From positions 682,001-746,000 of the forward strand of contig LR877156.1 in assembly GCA_903995115.1 (NCBI GenBank): a DNA stretch of 64,000 nucleotides. Reading direction: 5' to 3'. The notes beneath the pieces were generated by a model. The model was given only the letters and a program-made list of their open reading frames with translations. It was not told where the DNA came from and did no database searches. This document shows positions 40,101-51,515 of the stretch, piece after piece (position 1 is the stretch's first letter; every line of letters starts with the position of its first letter). This stretch comes from Angomonas deanei. Its lineage: Eukaryota; Euglenozoa; Kinetoplastea; Trypanosomatida; Trypanosomatidae. The position numbers and the translations under genes were made by a program.

Positions 40101-43100
40101 TCCGGGGACCACGCCGGGAGAACGAGTTCCCTGAGACTGATCGCCAGACAGTCGGTCGCGTCCTTGCAAATGATATCGTCCTGGTCGCCGTGGTCGGACG
40201 CAAACTGTAGTGCCGCGACAAATGCCACCATCCAGACCGTCACCAAGGTCAAAATACAGTACAAGACACCCCATCTCACCATACCCGGCACGACAAAGAT
40301 GGTAGACCAACCCTCTAGCAGTCGCAGACACCGCAAAGGACACAAAAGGTACGGCAGAAGGGATAAAACCGACTAATGCGCAGAAGATACGGATAAATAA
40401 TCGAACATAATGCGACAAAATAAAGTCCAGCTTGAGAAAGTAAAGCGACAGCAGCAACTCTAGTACAAAGACGGCACTGAAAACGGCCTCCATGGCGAAC
40501 AAGTTCGGCTTGACGGACGCCATTATAAGAAAAAAAAATCAAAACTGCCGTGGACTCCCTCTCAAACACTTGGCCTGTCCACTGCCGCTGCAAAATACGT
40601 TCGCCGGTGCCTTTGTGTTCGACGATGCCCAATGCAGCCTCGATCACCTCAATATCGTACGTTCCCCGTGCACGAGGGTCCTCATTGCGGCAATCCCACC
40701 TTCTGTTGTCCAGCGTGGTGGTTTGCTTCGTCCTGAACTTGGCAAAGATCTGTCCCATTTCACCGGAGTGCGCCACGGAGTCCTGAACCCGGTGCACGAA
40801 GCGATGTACTGTTTGGCCAGTGGTGTGATCAAAATGGGACGCGTCCACCGCCTCCTTCGCCGCCCTAACATCTGCCTCCCACATGACACCATCCAGCTTT
40901 TGTCCAAGCGCGTTCATGTTGGTGGCGCGGTGAACGTCCAGCAGTTCAATGCCGTCATGATGAAATCGGCGTTTGTTGTTTTTGAGCTTCGTCTCGTCGC
41001 TGATATCATAGTGACTTCTAATGGCAGTATGTGTCCCGAGTACAATTGCAGACCATGTGTAGAGCAGAATGACAGCCTTCACCACAATGAGTTGTACAAT
41101 CGGGATTTCTTCAAAGACAACAAATGCGTCGCTTGACGAAACGGGACTGATGATTTTGTGTGAGCGTAAAGGAAAAACGAGGGGTCTGGGGATGCTCTAT
41201 TTGGGGGATTCGTCAGCCAATACAGCGCCTTGTGTTGCCCGGACAGAGTGCTGTACAATTTGAGAAAGACATTTCCCCAGTTTCCTTCGCTGGTAGCTAG
41301 TAGATAATTCTTCTGCGCTCCGCGCACAGTGGCGCCGACACCCGCTAGGGCAAAGGGCAGCAGCATCACAAGATAAAATGCGGAATGTCTAAACGCTCTG
41401 CAATAGGTTCGTGTTCCCGAATGGGAAGGGAAACACTCGCGAATCAGGAAAGGTACTTTGACAAGCAGCAATGTTACAAGAACACCCCCGCCATACGCTT
41501 TGGCCGCCTGGCACACCAACGCCGTAATAATGAGAGCAATATCTATCACACTCCACGAATGGAATGGGATCAAAACAAAAAGTACGGCCTGAACAGCCGT
41601 AAAGGCAATGTCCACATTGTTGTGTTTTGCCGTCCTGCTATTGCGCGGTAGACATCCTTGGTAAATTAAAAGAAACAAACTAATGCCTATTTGAACCGTC
41701 ATTGTAATTTTCTGCCAATTCACGCGCCACGCCCTGAATTTCTGAAATAGGGATAACGCGCCAGGGGGATGCTGCTCTTTTCCCTTTCGAAGAAAAGCCA
41801 AGTGCTTAATGGCACTGCAAAAATTCTCCCGCCAAACGAGTTTCGTAATGGACCGCGTGGTCTCCTGTATGGTACTCTTCTGAATTTCCTTAACACCGTC
41901 CATTATGAAGAGCCGCCGCGTCTTAAAGTAGTAAAACCGCTGCAGCTCAGAAGACAGAATATCAACCGCCGGCAAGTACCGTTTTTTCTTTTTACAAAAT
42001 AGCCTCCACGTCGCCTGAATCATAATGCACGCGGCCTTCATCATTTCATATTTCATCTGCTGTACATAGGTCCTCCAATTTGCCTGGATACGAACGGCGG
42101 CGGCGTCCTGGCGGATACGGTGCTGTCTCATTTCTTTTACCCTTTTGTAAACCAGATAAAACAAATAAATGCGCTCGGCTGCTCTTTTTTTCAAGAGTTC
42201 CTCTTCGCTAATGCTATTCACTTGGTGATCAGTTTCACTTTCAGCGACCCTCTCTTCAATCACGCTCTCCTCCTGCTTCTCACGCCTTTCGCACCTGTCC
42301 ACGACTAAAATAGAATACAAGATTGTCCTGCTTTTGAAGCCACGGCCAACCCTTTGAATAAGCACAGCCGCGCTATTTCTAAATGCGGTGCGCGACAAAA
42401 AACCTCGTCCTACTTTTTGCATCACACCAACCGCCGCCTTCCTTTTTGCGTTTAAAGACCGTTGACGCACCCTATTCAGGTTTAGCTCGCCTTTCTCTAG
42501 AATACTCTTAAACTTTTCTCGTTCTTGGTCAGCGATGCGGACTCGCCGCGACTCTTCCTTCTCTACAGTTATTCTGAGCTTGTCCTCAATCTTGTAAAAG
42601 AACTCCCTCACAGTGGTGAAAGACTCCAACAGTTTTTCCCGTTTATTCGCCTCTTTTGTGGCTATTTTTTGCCGCTGCGTCTCCTCCTCGGACATCACTT
42701 CAAGACCTTGTCTGATGCGTATGCTACTACTTGAAATGGCGCCGTATTTCGCCAATTTGCGAAGAGTGCTGGCGTCCCTGCCGTAACTGCTCGCCACATC
42801 TAGCACCGTCATCCCATCCCCATTCTGAACGTTTAACAGTTCAGCACCGCCGCACTCCAGTAGCCACGAGAGCAAGTCGCTAAAATCCTCTCTTGGGGTA
42901 GTCGTGTTGGCCATTAACAAGTGGAGAAATGTATTCTCATCGTTATCTCGGGAATGACTAACACCGTATACGGCAACGAGGAGTATAATTGAGTTGGAAG
43001 AATGCGTGCATCGGGCGGAAACGTGAAGAGGAGTTTCCCCGTAGGCGTTCTGGGTAAAAAGAGGAGTTTCGTTTCGGTTCAGCAGTTCTGTCAAACACGC

Positions 43101-43256
43101 GGAGCGACCAAGCGCGCTCGCCAAATGGAGTACCGTCGTTCTTAATTCGTCGTCGTATATATAGTTGCAGTCGGCACCCAGCGCTAGTTCTCTTTTGACT
43201 GCCTCTGGGTTGTCTGCCAACAAAGCATCCGCCAGCGCTTTCGAGTGCTCCTCCAT
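37149..43256 (-). CDS. Ankyrin-IQ-multidomain cation channel-like protein, split by about four frame shifts
   Basis: Successive overlapping frames (41079-43256, 40315-41085, 39972-40523, 37343-40345, 37149-37484) read as one protein of about 2,030 residues. Order: ankyrin repeats (about 1-190), a coiled region, at least four IQ motifs (two R-G-F-x-S-R pairs and two I-Q-A-x-W-R pairs) for calmodulin, then repeated groups of membrane helices with S4-like arginines (for example R-F-I-S-L-L-R-L and T-L-R-A-V-F-L-L-R). I count three clear and probably four six-helix units, as in four-domain Na/Ca channels. The pore loops lack the usual T-x-E-x-W, so selectivity is unknown. Breaks lie at 37469-37475 (A7), near 40364-40367, 40530-40538 (A9), and within 41085-41200. 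Several internal frames have no ATG, favouring one gene. Confidence 0.65.
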
Positions 43257-43496
43257 TTATGGGTGTAATTCCTAATCAAGTATTTAATTCTATTTAAAAG
43301 TACTCTACAACAAAAGAAGAACGAAAAAAAAAAAAAAAACAGTTCCTTTACGCGATAAGACAAAGTGAGGAAGGCGGAGGAATACAAAGGCGGTAATGCG
43401 ACCGAGAATAACATACAACTGTTTAGTAATGTAGTAGCAAAAAAAAAAAAAAAAAAACAGACTCACAACATACAGTACAGAAAGCGACACCCGTTA

Positions 43497-44795
43497 TTAA
43501 AATGAGTTGGCATTGACCGAGTTCGCCCGTGCGGTGAGCAAATTGAAAATACAAATACAGAGTTCTTTTTTCTTGGCGTTCAGTTCAACTTCCGCATACC
43601 CCAATTCTTTCTCCAGACGCTCCTCCCATGTTTTCACGGACAGAGCATACGCCTTGAACAGCTCCCCTCCTTTTATAAAAAGACTCTTGTGTTCGTAAGC
43701 GGGAAAGTCTTTCGGCACCTTTTTCCCGCCGTTAATGTAAGGCATATTCTCCGACACCGTCCGAAGCAAGTGTAAAAAATCGATCAGAAATTTTTCGATA
43801 GAGCTGATGATGGCGTATAGAGAGTTGGACGACCGCACCACACTTCCAAGTATGCACTTCACTTCATTATCCTGAAAGTCCACTTCTCTTCTTAAATCCC
43901 TTAACGGCGCCTCAGACGATTCCGCCGCCACCACCACGGATTGGAGAGACTGTAGACAGTTCTTCAGAATGGGAGACTCACTTGCTATTTGACCGCTCAA
44001 GTCTTCGATAATTTTGTTGGTTTCCGAAAAATTACTCTTTTGTGCCACGAACCGGAAGAACAACGGTTTGAAATTAGACGGTAATAGATTATTGTTTGCT
44101 TCAATGAACTCTACATCTTCCGCAATACTATACGTCTGTACCTTCTGCTTCGAGCCGAACGAAAACCATCCTCTTGACTCCTTTGGTTTGAACGCGGTGA
44201 TAACGTTGTTCTCTGAATTTTTTACGGTTTTGAGTGTATCCTCCAACGCGCTGAAAAAGTTGCCCGTGCTCTTATCGTCCTTCTCAAATAGAAAATACAT
44301 TAGGGGGAGGTACGAAAATAACTCGGCGATGTGCTTCTTCAGCATGGCACAAAAAAAAGAGCCGCCGTAACTGCACAGTGAAGCGTCAAGCGTAATGAGA
44401 TGTGGGAAGGTGGTGCGCATCGCCTCCAATAGGGTGCAAAACTGTGCCTGGCTCCTTTCGACCCTGTAGGCTCTCTTTTCAAATTTGGAGCAAACACGGA
44501 AGCGGCCTTCCGCCTTCCCATCCACCGCGACGTACTCACACGAAAAATCAGCTTCCACCGACGCACCGTCAAATATTGGGGGCGGGGCCAAAGGACTCCA
44601 GAGCGCTTGAAGTGTCTCGAACGGTGCATCCACAATAGAAGGCCGAAGTGACCTTTTTACCCCATTTTCTACAAAGAGCGGTTTTTGACTCGGGGACAAA
44701 TCATCCACACTTGTGCCCAAACTTTTTAGCTCACTAGGGTACCAGACATTATTAACGATGCAGTTAATGTTAAACTCCAGACGCGCGTCTGACAT
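43497..44795 (-). CDS. Possible PX/BAR (sorting-nexin-like) protein
   Basis: A 432-residue protein. Residues about 85-150 have a PX-like shape (C-E-Y-V-A-V then V-E-R-S-Q-A-Q-F-C-T-L-L-E-A-M-R-T-T-F-P). From about 240 to the end the sequence is long amphipathic helices of the kind that form BAR dimers (E-D-L-S-G-Q-I-A-S-E and W-E-E-R-L-E-K-E-L-G-Y-A-E-V-E-L). Together this resembles sorting nexins, which bind phosphoinositides on endosomes. No PX phosphate-binding R-R-Y motif is obvious, so the call is tentative. The N-terminal 80 residues are unassigned. Confidence 0.4.
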   Translation of the reverse strand: MSDARLEFNINCIVNNVWYPSELKSLGTSVDDLSPSQKPLFVENGVKRSLRPSIVDAPFETLQALWSPLAPPPIFDGASVEADFSCEYVAVDGKAEGRFRVCSKFEKRAYRVERSQAQFCTLLEAMRTTFPHLITLDASLCSYGGSFFCAMLKKHIAELFSYLPLMYFLFEKDDKSTGNFFSALEDTLKTVKNSENNVITAFKPKESRGWFSFGSKQKVQTYSIAEDVEFIEANNNLLPSNFKPLFFRFVAQKSNFSETNKIIEDLSGQIASESPILKNCLQSLQSVVVAAESSEAPLRDLRREVDFQDNEVKCILGSVVRSSNSLYAIISSIEKFLIDFLHLLRTVSENMPYINGGKKVPKDFPAYEHKSLFIKGGELFKAYALSVKTWEERLEKELGYAEVELNAKKKELCICIFNLLTARANSVNANSF

Positions 44796-45140
44796 TGGAA
44801 CTGTGGTAAAACCAAACCTATTTCGTTAACAAAGAAGATGCAGGGAAACAGTTCGACAATAACAAGAAAAACAAAACAAAAAAGGGAAAAACAAACCACA
44901 TGAATATTGTCCAACCCGTGAAAAATACATGGAAAATGATTTTTTTTTTTTTTCAAGTGTTTACGTACCATGTAATGTGAATACTCTTCCACACATCTTT
45001 TTATTCTTATTCACGTTTTATTCAGTGGTTATTTTGGGATGTGTGAATTGCGATTGAATTATTTTTATTGTTAAGGATTTTGTTTTGTTGTTGTTGTCGA
45101 AAAAACAGACGAAAAGAGAGGAGAGAAACAACCCGTAGGC
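44796..45140. other. Intergenic spacer
   Basis: Includes T13 at about 44940 and AT-rich text, no coding frame. It separates the PX/BAR-like gene from the FIST-like gene. Confidence 0.45.
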
Positions 45141-46635
45141 CTACGACAGTCCCTCTAGGACACAATACGTGCTAGAGCGGGGGAAAATTGCATTCACGCC
45201 GTTAACGCTGCCAACTTGTCCAGACGAGAAAAATCCCCCATTGGGGATGCTCCTCCCCAAGCAGCGCTGAAGAATAGAAGGGGCGAACATGGCGTTGGAG
45301 TTTCCGAGGTTGATTATAGAAGCATCAGGTCTGGCGATCGTGTTTAGGCCAATGTGCGAAAAGTGAAAACCGGCACTGGACGAGGCCACCACATTCCGTC
45401 TCGCCTCCCGTGCGATCGTGATATCCTTCTCCACACAAATGGGGTTAATTTCCTTCTCAAGGCTAATCAGCAAACTCGCCGCAGCCTCCGTGTCTAATTC
45501 TGCGTCGTCCACGAGGAAGTCTAGAGTGTCTCCGCTTTTCAGGGTCAGCGCGCCAGGGAGGGTGAACTGAATAATGCCCTTCTTGGGATCGCCAATGAAC
45601 GAAACGGGTACTTTTCCACCAACAGAATTCGACACGCCGAGAAAAATCTTGCACGGCTTACTGGAGAGGTCGTCGGACATGTACAATTGCTTAATGTAGT
45701 CCGTCGCAGTCGTGTCTTTTATGGTTGGTATGGTATAAACGCCGTCCTCACATGTTACATCCTTAACGGTAACCGCACCCAGTGAAATGGAAGGCACCAC
45801 ACTGAAGCTGTGCCCCCGGAGTAGCTTGCTGCGCAGGATTATACCGATCGCGCTCCCTTTAAAGACGCGGTCGTTCACAAAGAACATGGAGTCATCCAGC
45901 TGATACTCTTTGGACTCACTCTCGGCGTGCTGGGAGGAGTCCGCGATTGGGGGATACAGCCCGCCAACGACGGGGCAGCTGGGGCCTAGTCGCTGGGAAA
46001 GCGTCCCAATGTGTGAGGACAAGATACGCTCATACTGAAGGGAGAGCTTTGTGTCTAAGGACGAGAAGCAAACGGCTGGGGGCGGTCTGCCGTCCGCCTT
46101 GATATCCGCCTCTTCCGGGATGATGTCAAACGTAAACACATCGGACTCTAGATCAGGAATACACCCCAGCACCACCTGAATATAACCTCCCCCCAGTTTT
46201 TGCTGACAGACCGCACCTCCAATCATGTGCAGCGTCTGCGGTTTAACCGAAGACGGCGCCAATCCGTTCGCGCGACACAGGTTAAACCAAATGACCTCGG
46301 GGGCGTCAATCATAGCCGCGTAGTCCAAAGAAACGTTCATGTAACAAAAATTTGGTGGGCGCGGCAAAGCCGCCGCTGCAACATCAAACGCTTCGGCTGC
46401 TGCGATGCGCGGTCTGTGATCGGCACTCGAGGCACTAGTGAAGATTACGTCTCGTTGATCCACCCTCATCTCTTTTTCCTGTTGTTCTCTTTCTGAGTTC
46501 TGCAACAGCTCACGAATTGCCTCTGGGCTCAATGGTGTGTCGCTGGTCCCGCTCCCACCACTGTTGATACATAGCCTCACGGAACAGGAATAAAGCCGGC
46601 GCGGCCGGTACGGCGGTAAGCAACCTTCTTAACAT
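45141..46635 (-). CDS. FIST-domain-like protein with likely mitochondrial leader, one frame shift near its start
   Basis: The main frame (45141-46580) has no ATG at its beginning, while an adjacent frame supplies M-L-R-R-L-L-T-A-V-P-A-A-P-A-L-F (start 46635), a good mitochondrial presequence. A one-base change between about 46530 and 46575 would join them into about 497 residues. The C-terminal half, with F-K-G-S-A-I-G-I-I-L and a G-A-V-T-V-K-D-V plus D-Y-I-K-Q-L-Y segment, resembles FIST-type sensor domains found in bacterial signalling proteins and in eukaryotic FBXO22. Ligand and role are unknown. The family call rests on pattern memory. Confidence 0.45.
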
Positions 46636-46740
46636 CTGTGTAAAGCACAAAACTTCAAAAAAAAAAAAAAAAGGAAGAACGAGAAAAACTTGCGTGCCGT
46701 GGAGGTTTATGCTTCTATTTAAAACGAAGCGCAAGCCAAA

Positions 46741-46759
46741 AATAATAATAATAATAATA
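46741..46759. repeat. (AAT)n microsatellite
   Basis: About six AAT units in the spacer upstream of the FIST-like gene. Confidence 0.85.
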
Positions 46760-46861
46760 CGGTCACGTAAAAAAATAAAAAGCGTAGAGTGACAGTAACA
46801 GAAATACACTGGGGAAAAACTTGACATTTACAAAAAAAAAAAAGCATGGTACATGATATAT

Positions 46862-48382
46862 TTACATTCGAATTCTTTGTCGCGCAGCGTCATTCACGAC
46901 CTTATTTCCCTCCACTATTGTGTTGGAGTTGCCATACCGATCCGCAGTATTCGCCATTTGGACCACATTTTTGGGTGCTTTCGTCGTCTTCAACAAGTTG
47001 TTGTTACTCGACTGCATCACGTTGTCATTAATTGATACATCATCCAAATATTGTTTCAGTAGCACCTGAAGCTGTTGGTTCTCCTGTTCCAAGTGGTGTC
47101 GCTCCTGTGCGATCGCGGCGTTATCGAGCATCACCTTGTTGTACTTCGTCCAAAACCGCTCCATGTACTGCCAGTCCGCCGACACCGCCTTTTTACCATC
47201 CTCCTCGGACGTCTCGAGTGACCCCGGCTCTGTAGCGGCGATTCTCTGACGAACATCTTTTTCAATTTCGGCAGGGGCAACCTGGGAGTCGGTTGATAGC
47301 ACGTACTCTCGTTCTGTTTCTAGCGGCTTGCACAATTCCACAAGTCGAAGGATGCGCTCCGCCTTCTTCGTGGTCGACTCGAGTGTATCCTCCGTGTCTT
47401 TTGCGTCCTTCACAAGCTGTGCTAACTCCTTCGCTTGCCGTTGTCTCCACAACTGCATTTTATTTTTTAGAGTCTTCAGGTGTTTGAGGGTTGCTTCGCG
47501 CTCCGCCTTAATCGCCGAGTTCCGCTCCTCCCACTCCCGTGCATTACGTGAGATGTTTGTGCGCCACGAGCTAACATTTTCTTGTAATTTGTCTATCTTT
47601 TTTAACTGTAGTGCTATACGCTCTGTGAGCTCCTGGTCCTCCTTCGACTTGTCGACATAGTCCTTCATGTTCACCTGAGCAGTCGACATAAACTCCTTAT
47701 ACCGTGAGTCCAACTCCGTGCGGACTGTGTCGCTCGTTTTAGTCAAGTCGGCCTGTACCTGCTTTTTTTCCTCGTCCATCTTCTCGATTGCGGTTTCGTA
47801 CGCTTCCGAGGTTTCTTCCTGTATTTTTTTCTCTAAGGCGTCGGCCTCCTTTGCCATGTTCTCCAGTATCAACTTCAAGTCCGCAATTTCAATTTCGTGG
47901 CTTCTAGAAAGTTCCGCCCTTTCTCGTTCAAAGTCCACTTTCATTTCGAGAAGATCGGACTCAAATTCCTGCTCAAGCTCCTTTATGTGGTTTTCCTGTA
48001 GGGCAATTAACGAATCCACCACCTCGATGTGGGAACGGAAGCACTGTCGGTACTGCTCCTCGGCCTCTTGAATGTCGGAGAACAGAATATCTATTACGGA
48101 ATTCTTTCGGTCTAAAGTGGATTCAAATTGTTTACGAAGCACTTCAATCTGCGTGATCAACTCCCGCTGTTTGCACTCACGAAGAAATTTTATCCATCTC
48201 GACTCGATCGCACTAGAAGAAATCTCCGTCAGGTGCTGCTCTTCTTCGATAATTTCCTGCAGTCGAGCCTTCAGCATCGCAAACTCTCTCCTCTTTTTTT
48301 CTGTTTCCTCCGCCTTTTTCTTTTCAAGCGCGATTGGGTCGAGGGCTTTTTTGCCCTTTGACTTTTTTTTTGCTGCAGGCAT
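46862..48382 (-). CDS. DRC2: Dynein regulatory complex subunit 2 (DRC2/CCDC65)
   Basis: A 506-residue coiled-coil protein that aligns with DRC2 end to end: a Lys-rich start, R-W-I-K-F-L-R-E-C-K-x-R-E-L (about 66-79), D-I-Q-E-A-E-E-Q-Y-R-Q-C-F-R-S-H (about 103-118), I-A-L-Q-E-N-H, and near the end F-W-T-K-Y-N-K-V-M-L-D with L-K-Q-Y-L-D-D-V-S-I-N-D-N-V. DRC2 pairs with DRC1 to form the nexin-DRC base plate on axonemal doublets and is needed for flagellar beating. Length matches the family. Its presence implies a motile flagellum. Confidence 0.93.
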   Translation of the reverse strand: MPAAKKKSKGKKALDPIALEKKKAEETEKKRREFAMLKARLQEIIEEEQHLTEISSSAIESRWIKFLRECKQRELITQIEVLRKQFESTLDRKNSVIDILFSDIQEAEEQYRQCFRSHIEVVDSLIALQENHIKELEQEFESDLLEMKVDFERERAELSRSHEIEIADLKLILENMAKEADALEKKIQEETSEAYETAIEKMDEEKKQVQADLTKTSDTVRTELDSRYKEFMSTAQVNMKDYVDKSKEDQELTERIALQLKKIDKLQENVSSWRTNISRNAREWEERNSAIKAEREATLKHLKTLKNKMQLWRQRQAKELAQLVKDAKDTEDTLESTTKKAERILRLVELCKPLETEREYVLSTDSQVAPAEIEKDVRQRIAATEPGSLETSEEDGKKAVSADWQYMERFWTKYNKVMLDNAAIAQERHHLEQENQQLQVLLKQYLDDVSINDNVMQSSNNNLLKTTKAPKNVVQMANTADRYGNSNTIVEGNKVVNDAARQRIRM

Positions 48383-48708
48383 AATGATACGACAAAAAAA
48401 AAAAAAAAGGGAAAAAAAAAAAAAAAGGTAAGACTTGAAACTAGTGTTGGGTATCTTTTTTTTTTTTTTTTCTGTGAGAGGTGGGGGGAAAAAAAATATG
48501 GGATAACTGGCATTTCACATATTATCAATGTGTGGACAATAGAAAAATGAAAATCAAAACAAAAGAAAAAAAAATAGATGGATAGATATGAATTGTGAAT
48601 TAGGCTTTGCTTTGTAAAAGGCGGAAAAAAAAAATACAAAAAGAAGCGAAAAAAACAAAAGCCGGGAGAGGTACAAATACCTCACTTCTTTTTCTTCTTC
48701 TTTTTCAT
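48383..48708. other. Spacer upstream of DRC2
   Basis: Multiple A-runs (for example A15 around 48395 and A14 around 48413) and a T16 run near 48455. In transcription sense the tract nearest DRC2 is pyrimidine-rich and likely the splice signal. No gene. Confidence 0.5.
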
Positions 48709-51310
48709 TCATTCCTTTTCCAAAGCGACCAGTTCGCTGGTCCTATTATTTTGTTCTAAAGTGTGTACAACTTGTTGAAGAACGTTTTCCTTGACAGATG
48801 CCCCGTGTACTTTCAGCATATCATAAAATACCTTTAGCATGACAGACCAATTTCCGTTTGTCGCCCCGATAGCGAGGTTGAACACCGTCGAGGAGGGTTT
48901 ATTAAAGGACTTTCTCATATCCTCGTATGCGCTAAATGCACTCTCCCACAGGTTATACTTTGACAGTAAAGAAAACAGCACCAGGTATGTCGTGATGTCC
49001 TTCTCCGTAGAGTTCGCCGATTCATAAAACCGGAGTGACTCTTTCCAGTCACCGGATTTGCTAAGGCTGCTTAACACCGTGTTTATTGTGGTAGGCTTGC
49101 AGACCACCCCTCGCGCCTTCATCACGTCAAACGTATTAAGGGTGACGGCGGGGAGCTCAACACTCGCACTCAAGGCACAATTGTAGATCAAAGTCAGCGC
49201 CGCGTCGTTTTCGGCTTGGAGGCCTTGAAGCGTATCAAGCGTCTTGAGCGCCTCTTCCCACTGCTTCTCCTTTGCGTACGCCAGCATCTTTTCAATTATT
49301 GACGTCAAGTGGTCCTTGGAATCTGTGCTACTTTCCTTCTCCTTCGCGACACCCGTAATTGCCTTGCGGTAGTCCACGTCAGACGGCTTAAGGTCCGACA
49401 AGGGCGGCAGGCGTTTGTCGATGAGAGCCGCGTTGATAAAAGCAACGGTATTCGGAAATCTGTTCAAAAAATTCGCGTTGTCTTCTGTTTTAAAGTGTTC
49501 GTATAGTTCTAAAATCAGATCGAACCGCTGCTGATCGTACAGCAACGCAAAGACTCGAAAAACTACGCAGTAAGAAGACGCGGGGGAAGACCGTTTCAGT
49601 AACGCGACGAGGAGCGAAAGAACTTCCTCTGACGGGAAAAGCTCAGCGGATCTTGTCGCCGCCTTCAATTGTCCTGGTACGACGGGAGAGTTTTGTGTGT
49701 GCTGCTCTATTTCACGAAACACCGCCAGCGGGTCATGCTCATCGATGGCTCGGTATGCTAGAGCAGTAAGTATGTGCGGGTCCTCTTTGTCGAGTCCATT
49801 TTTCGCCATCTTTTCTAGCACGGATGGAATATCATCGGGGTTGCATCGCTTTAGTAACTCGCCGTACACTACCTCGGTCGCATCTGACGAATCGATCAGC
49901 TGCATCAGCGTACTCTTTCTTGCCGTCCCAGTTTCGCAAAGAGCCAAGTAGAGCTTCGCTTCCATTCCGAGTCGGCCTAATTCGTTTAGCCGCTTCACGG
50001 CGTATGCCATAGTGTTCTCCTTCGCGGGGGAATCTAAAAATCTACACTTCTTCAGTAACAACAGATATTGAAATCCACTGTTCTCCTCCAGGTGGTTTCT
50101 GTTCTTTTCAATGACAGAGATTGCGTCTTCCCACAATCCCTTGTCAAGGTAGTGGAGAGACACTTTCCGCACCAGCGCCGCGTCAAGATCGCCAAGCGAG
50201 CTCTGTGATAGGTTGCCCAACGCGGCTTCGAATTTTTCGTCATGAAACGCAATCATATTACTTTTGGTAATCACGTCGGTCGGGACCTTCATCTGTCTAA
50301 GCAAGGCCTCCAGCTTTTCGAACTTTTCAGCTCTGTGTGCTTCGTCAACTTCTCTGATTTGTCTCGCAATACAGAGGGCCATCGTGGAATGCAGGCTGCT
50401 CGAACGGGACCCCCCACTTTCGGCAAGCCTCGAAAGCTCGCCCAGGCTATCGTCTGCCGATTTTGAAAAGTATATCTTCGCCAACTGTTCTTTGCCCTTC
50501 TCCAATTTCGTCGACGGGAAGGACCTGCTCCGCCGCTGGATCCATTCCAAACCTAGAGAACGATGCTCCGCTACCAGCCGCTCCGCTGCCCTCTCTCGTT
50601 CAGCCTCCGCCTGCTTCATGCGCAATCTATCGACCTCTCTTTCGCGTTGCTGCTCCCAGGCGTTCACTGAAATAGACCCTTCGTCGGAAAAGGGCTGCTG
50701 CTGTTGCCGCTGCGCCGTCCCGACACCACCTACCATCTCAGCCAGCCCAACCACAGGGGCGGGCTCGTCGGGCCGCCGCCTATCGACAGGAAGTGGCGGC
50801 TCCGGCGCGCTAACGCTGACCTTAGCGAAAACATCTGCCTGTGGCGCCACAACCCTCGGCGCCTCCTGAGTGAATAGCGGCTTATCCTCCGCTATGTCGA
50901 CGAGCGGCAGAGGCGCCTTTTCTTTGGGGCTTTCCCTTTTTTACAGGCGCGGCAGCCCGAGGTTCGCTCTTGGGTACTTCAGGAGTGGCTTCGGTGGGGC
51001 GCGAGACAGGAATTGGAAGAACAGGAATAACAGTGGCTGTTGTTCTCTTATTCGCTCTAATACGCTCCTTCACATCTGGCACTATGCGTTGCTGAGCTGC
51101 CACAAACTCAGCCACTCTATACGATACACTACCCAAGGATCCTCCTTGTTTTTTGCTTTGCGTCTGTATTTTCTTAAGCTGTTTGGCGAAATCAACCGTG
51201 CTCTTGTCTAGCGGTTTTACGGCTCCAATTTTTTGCGCTGAGTTAAACAAAACTTGAGCAGCTGCCCCAAAATCGGAGGATTGGGATCGATTGAACACTT
51301 TAGGTGGCAT
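48709..51310 (-). CDS. PPR-like helical-repeat protein, split by one frame shift
   Basis: Two frames, 50882-51310 (142 codons, ATG at 51308-51310) and 48709-50850 (which has only a GTG at its start), fit one protein of about 865 residues. Past the T6 run 50937-50942 a one-base-shorter text reads S-P-K-E-K-A-P-L-P-L-V-D-I-A-E-D-K straight into the long frame. The C-terminal 350 residues are tandem helical pairs of about 35 residues, with blocks such as T-I-N-T-V-L-S-S-L-S-K-S-G-D-W-K-E-S-L-R, typical of pentatricopeptide repeats. PPR proteins bind RNA, mostly in mitochondria of kinetoplastids. No strong presequence is seen at the N-terminus, which is disordered and Pro/Ala-rich. Confidence 0.6.
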
Positions 51311-51515
51311 ACGTCACAACGGGGAGAAAAAAAAAAAAAACTAAGTAACACCCTAAAAAAAAAAAAAAAGGAGTGAGAAAGGAAAAAAATATATGTCAAC
51401 AAGCCACCAGCCTGTAGGTTTCACTCACAGCGTATATAAAAAAACATAATGTTTGTGTCACCGAGGACGACTTCAGTACTGCGCGGCGATCTGCCGATGA
51501 AACTCTACAATAACG

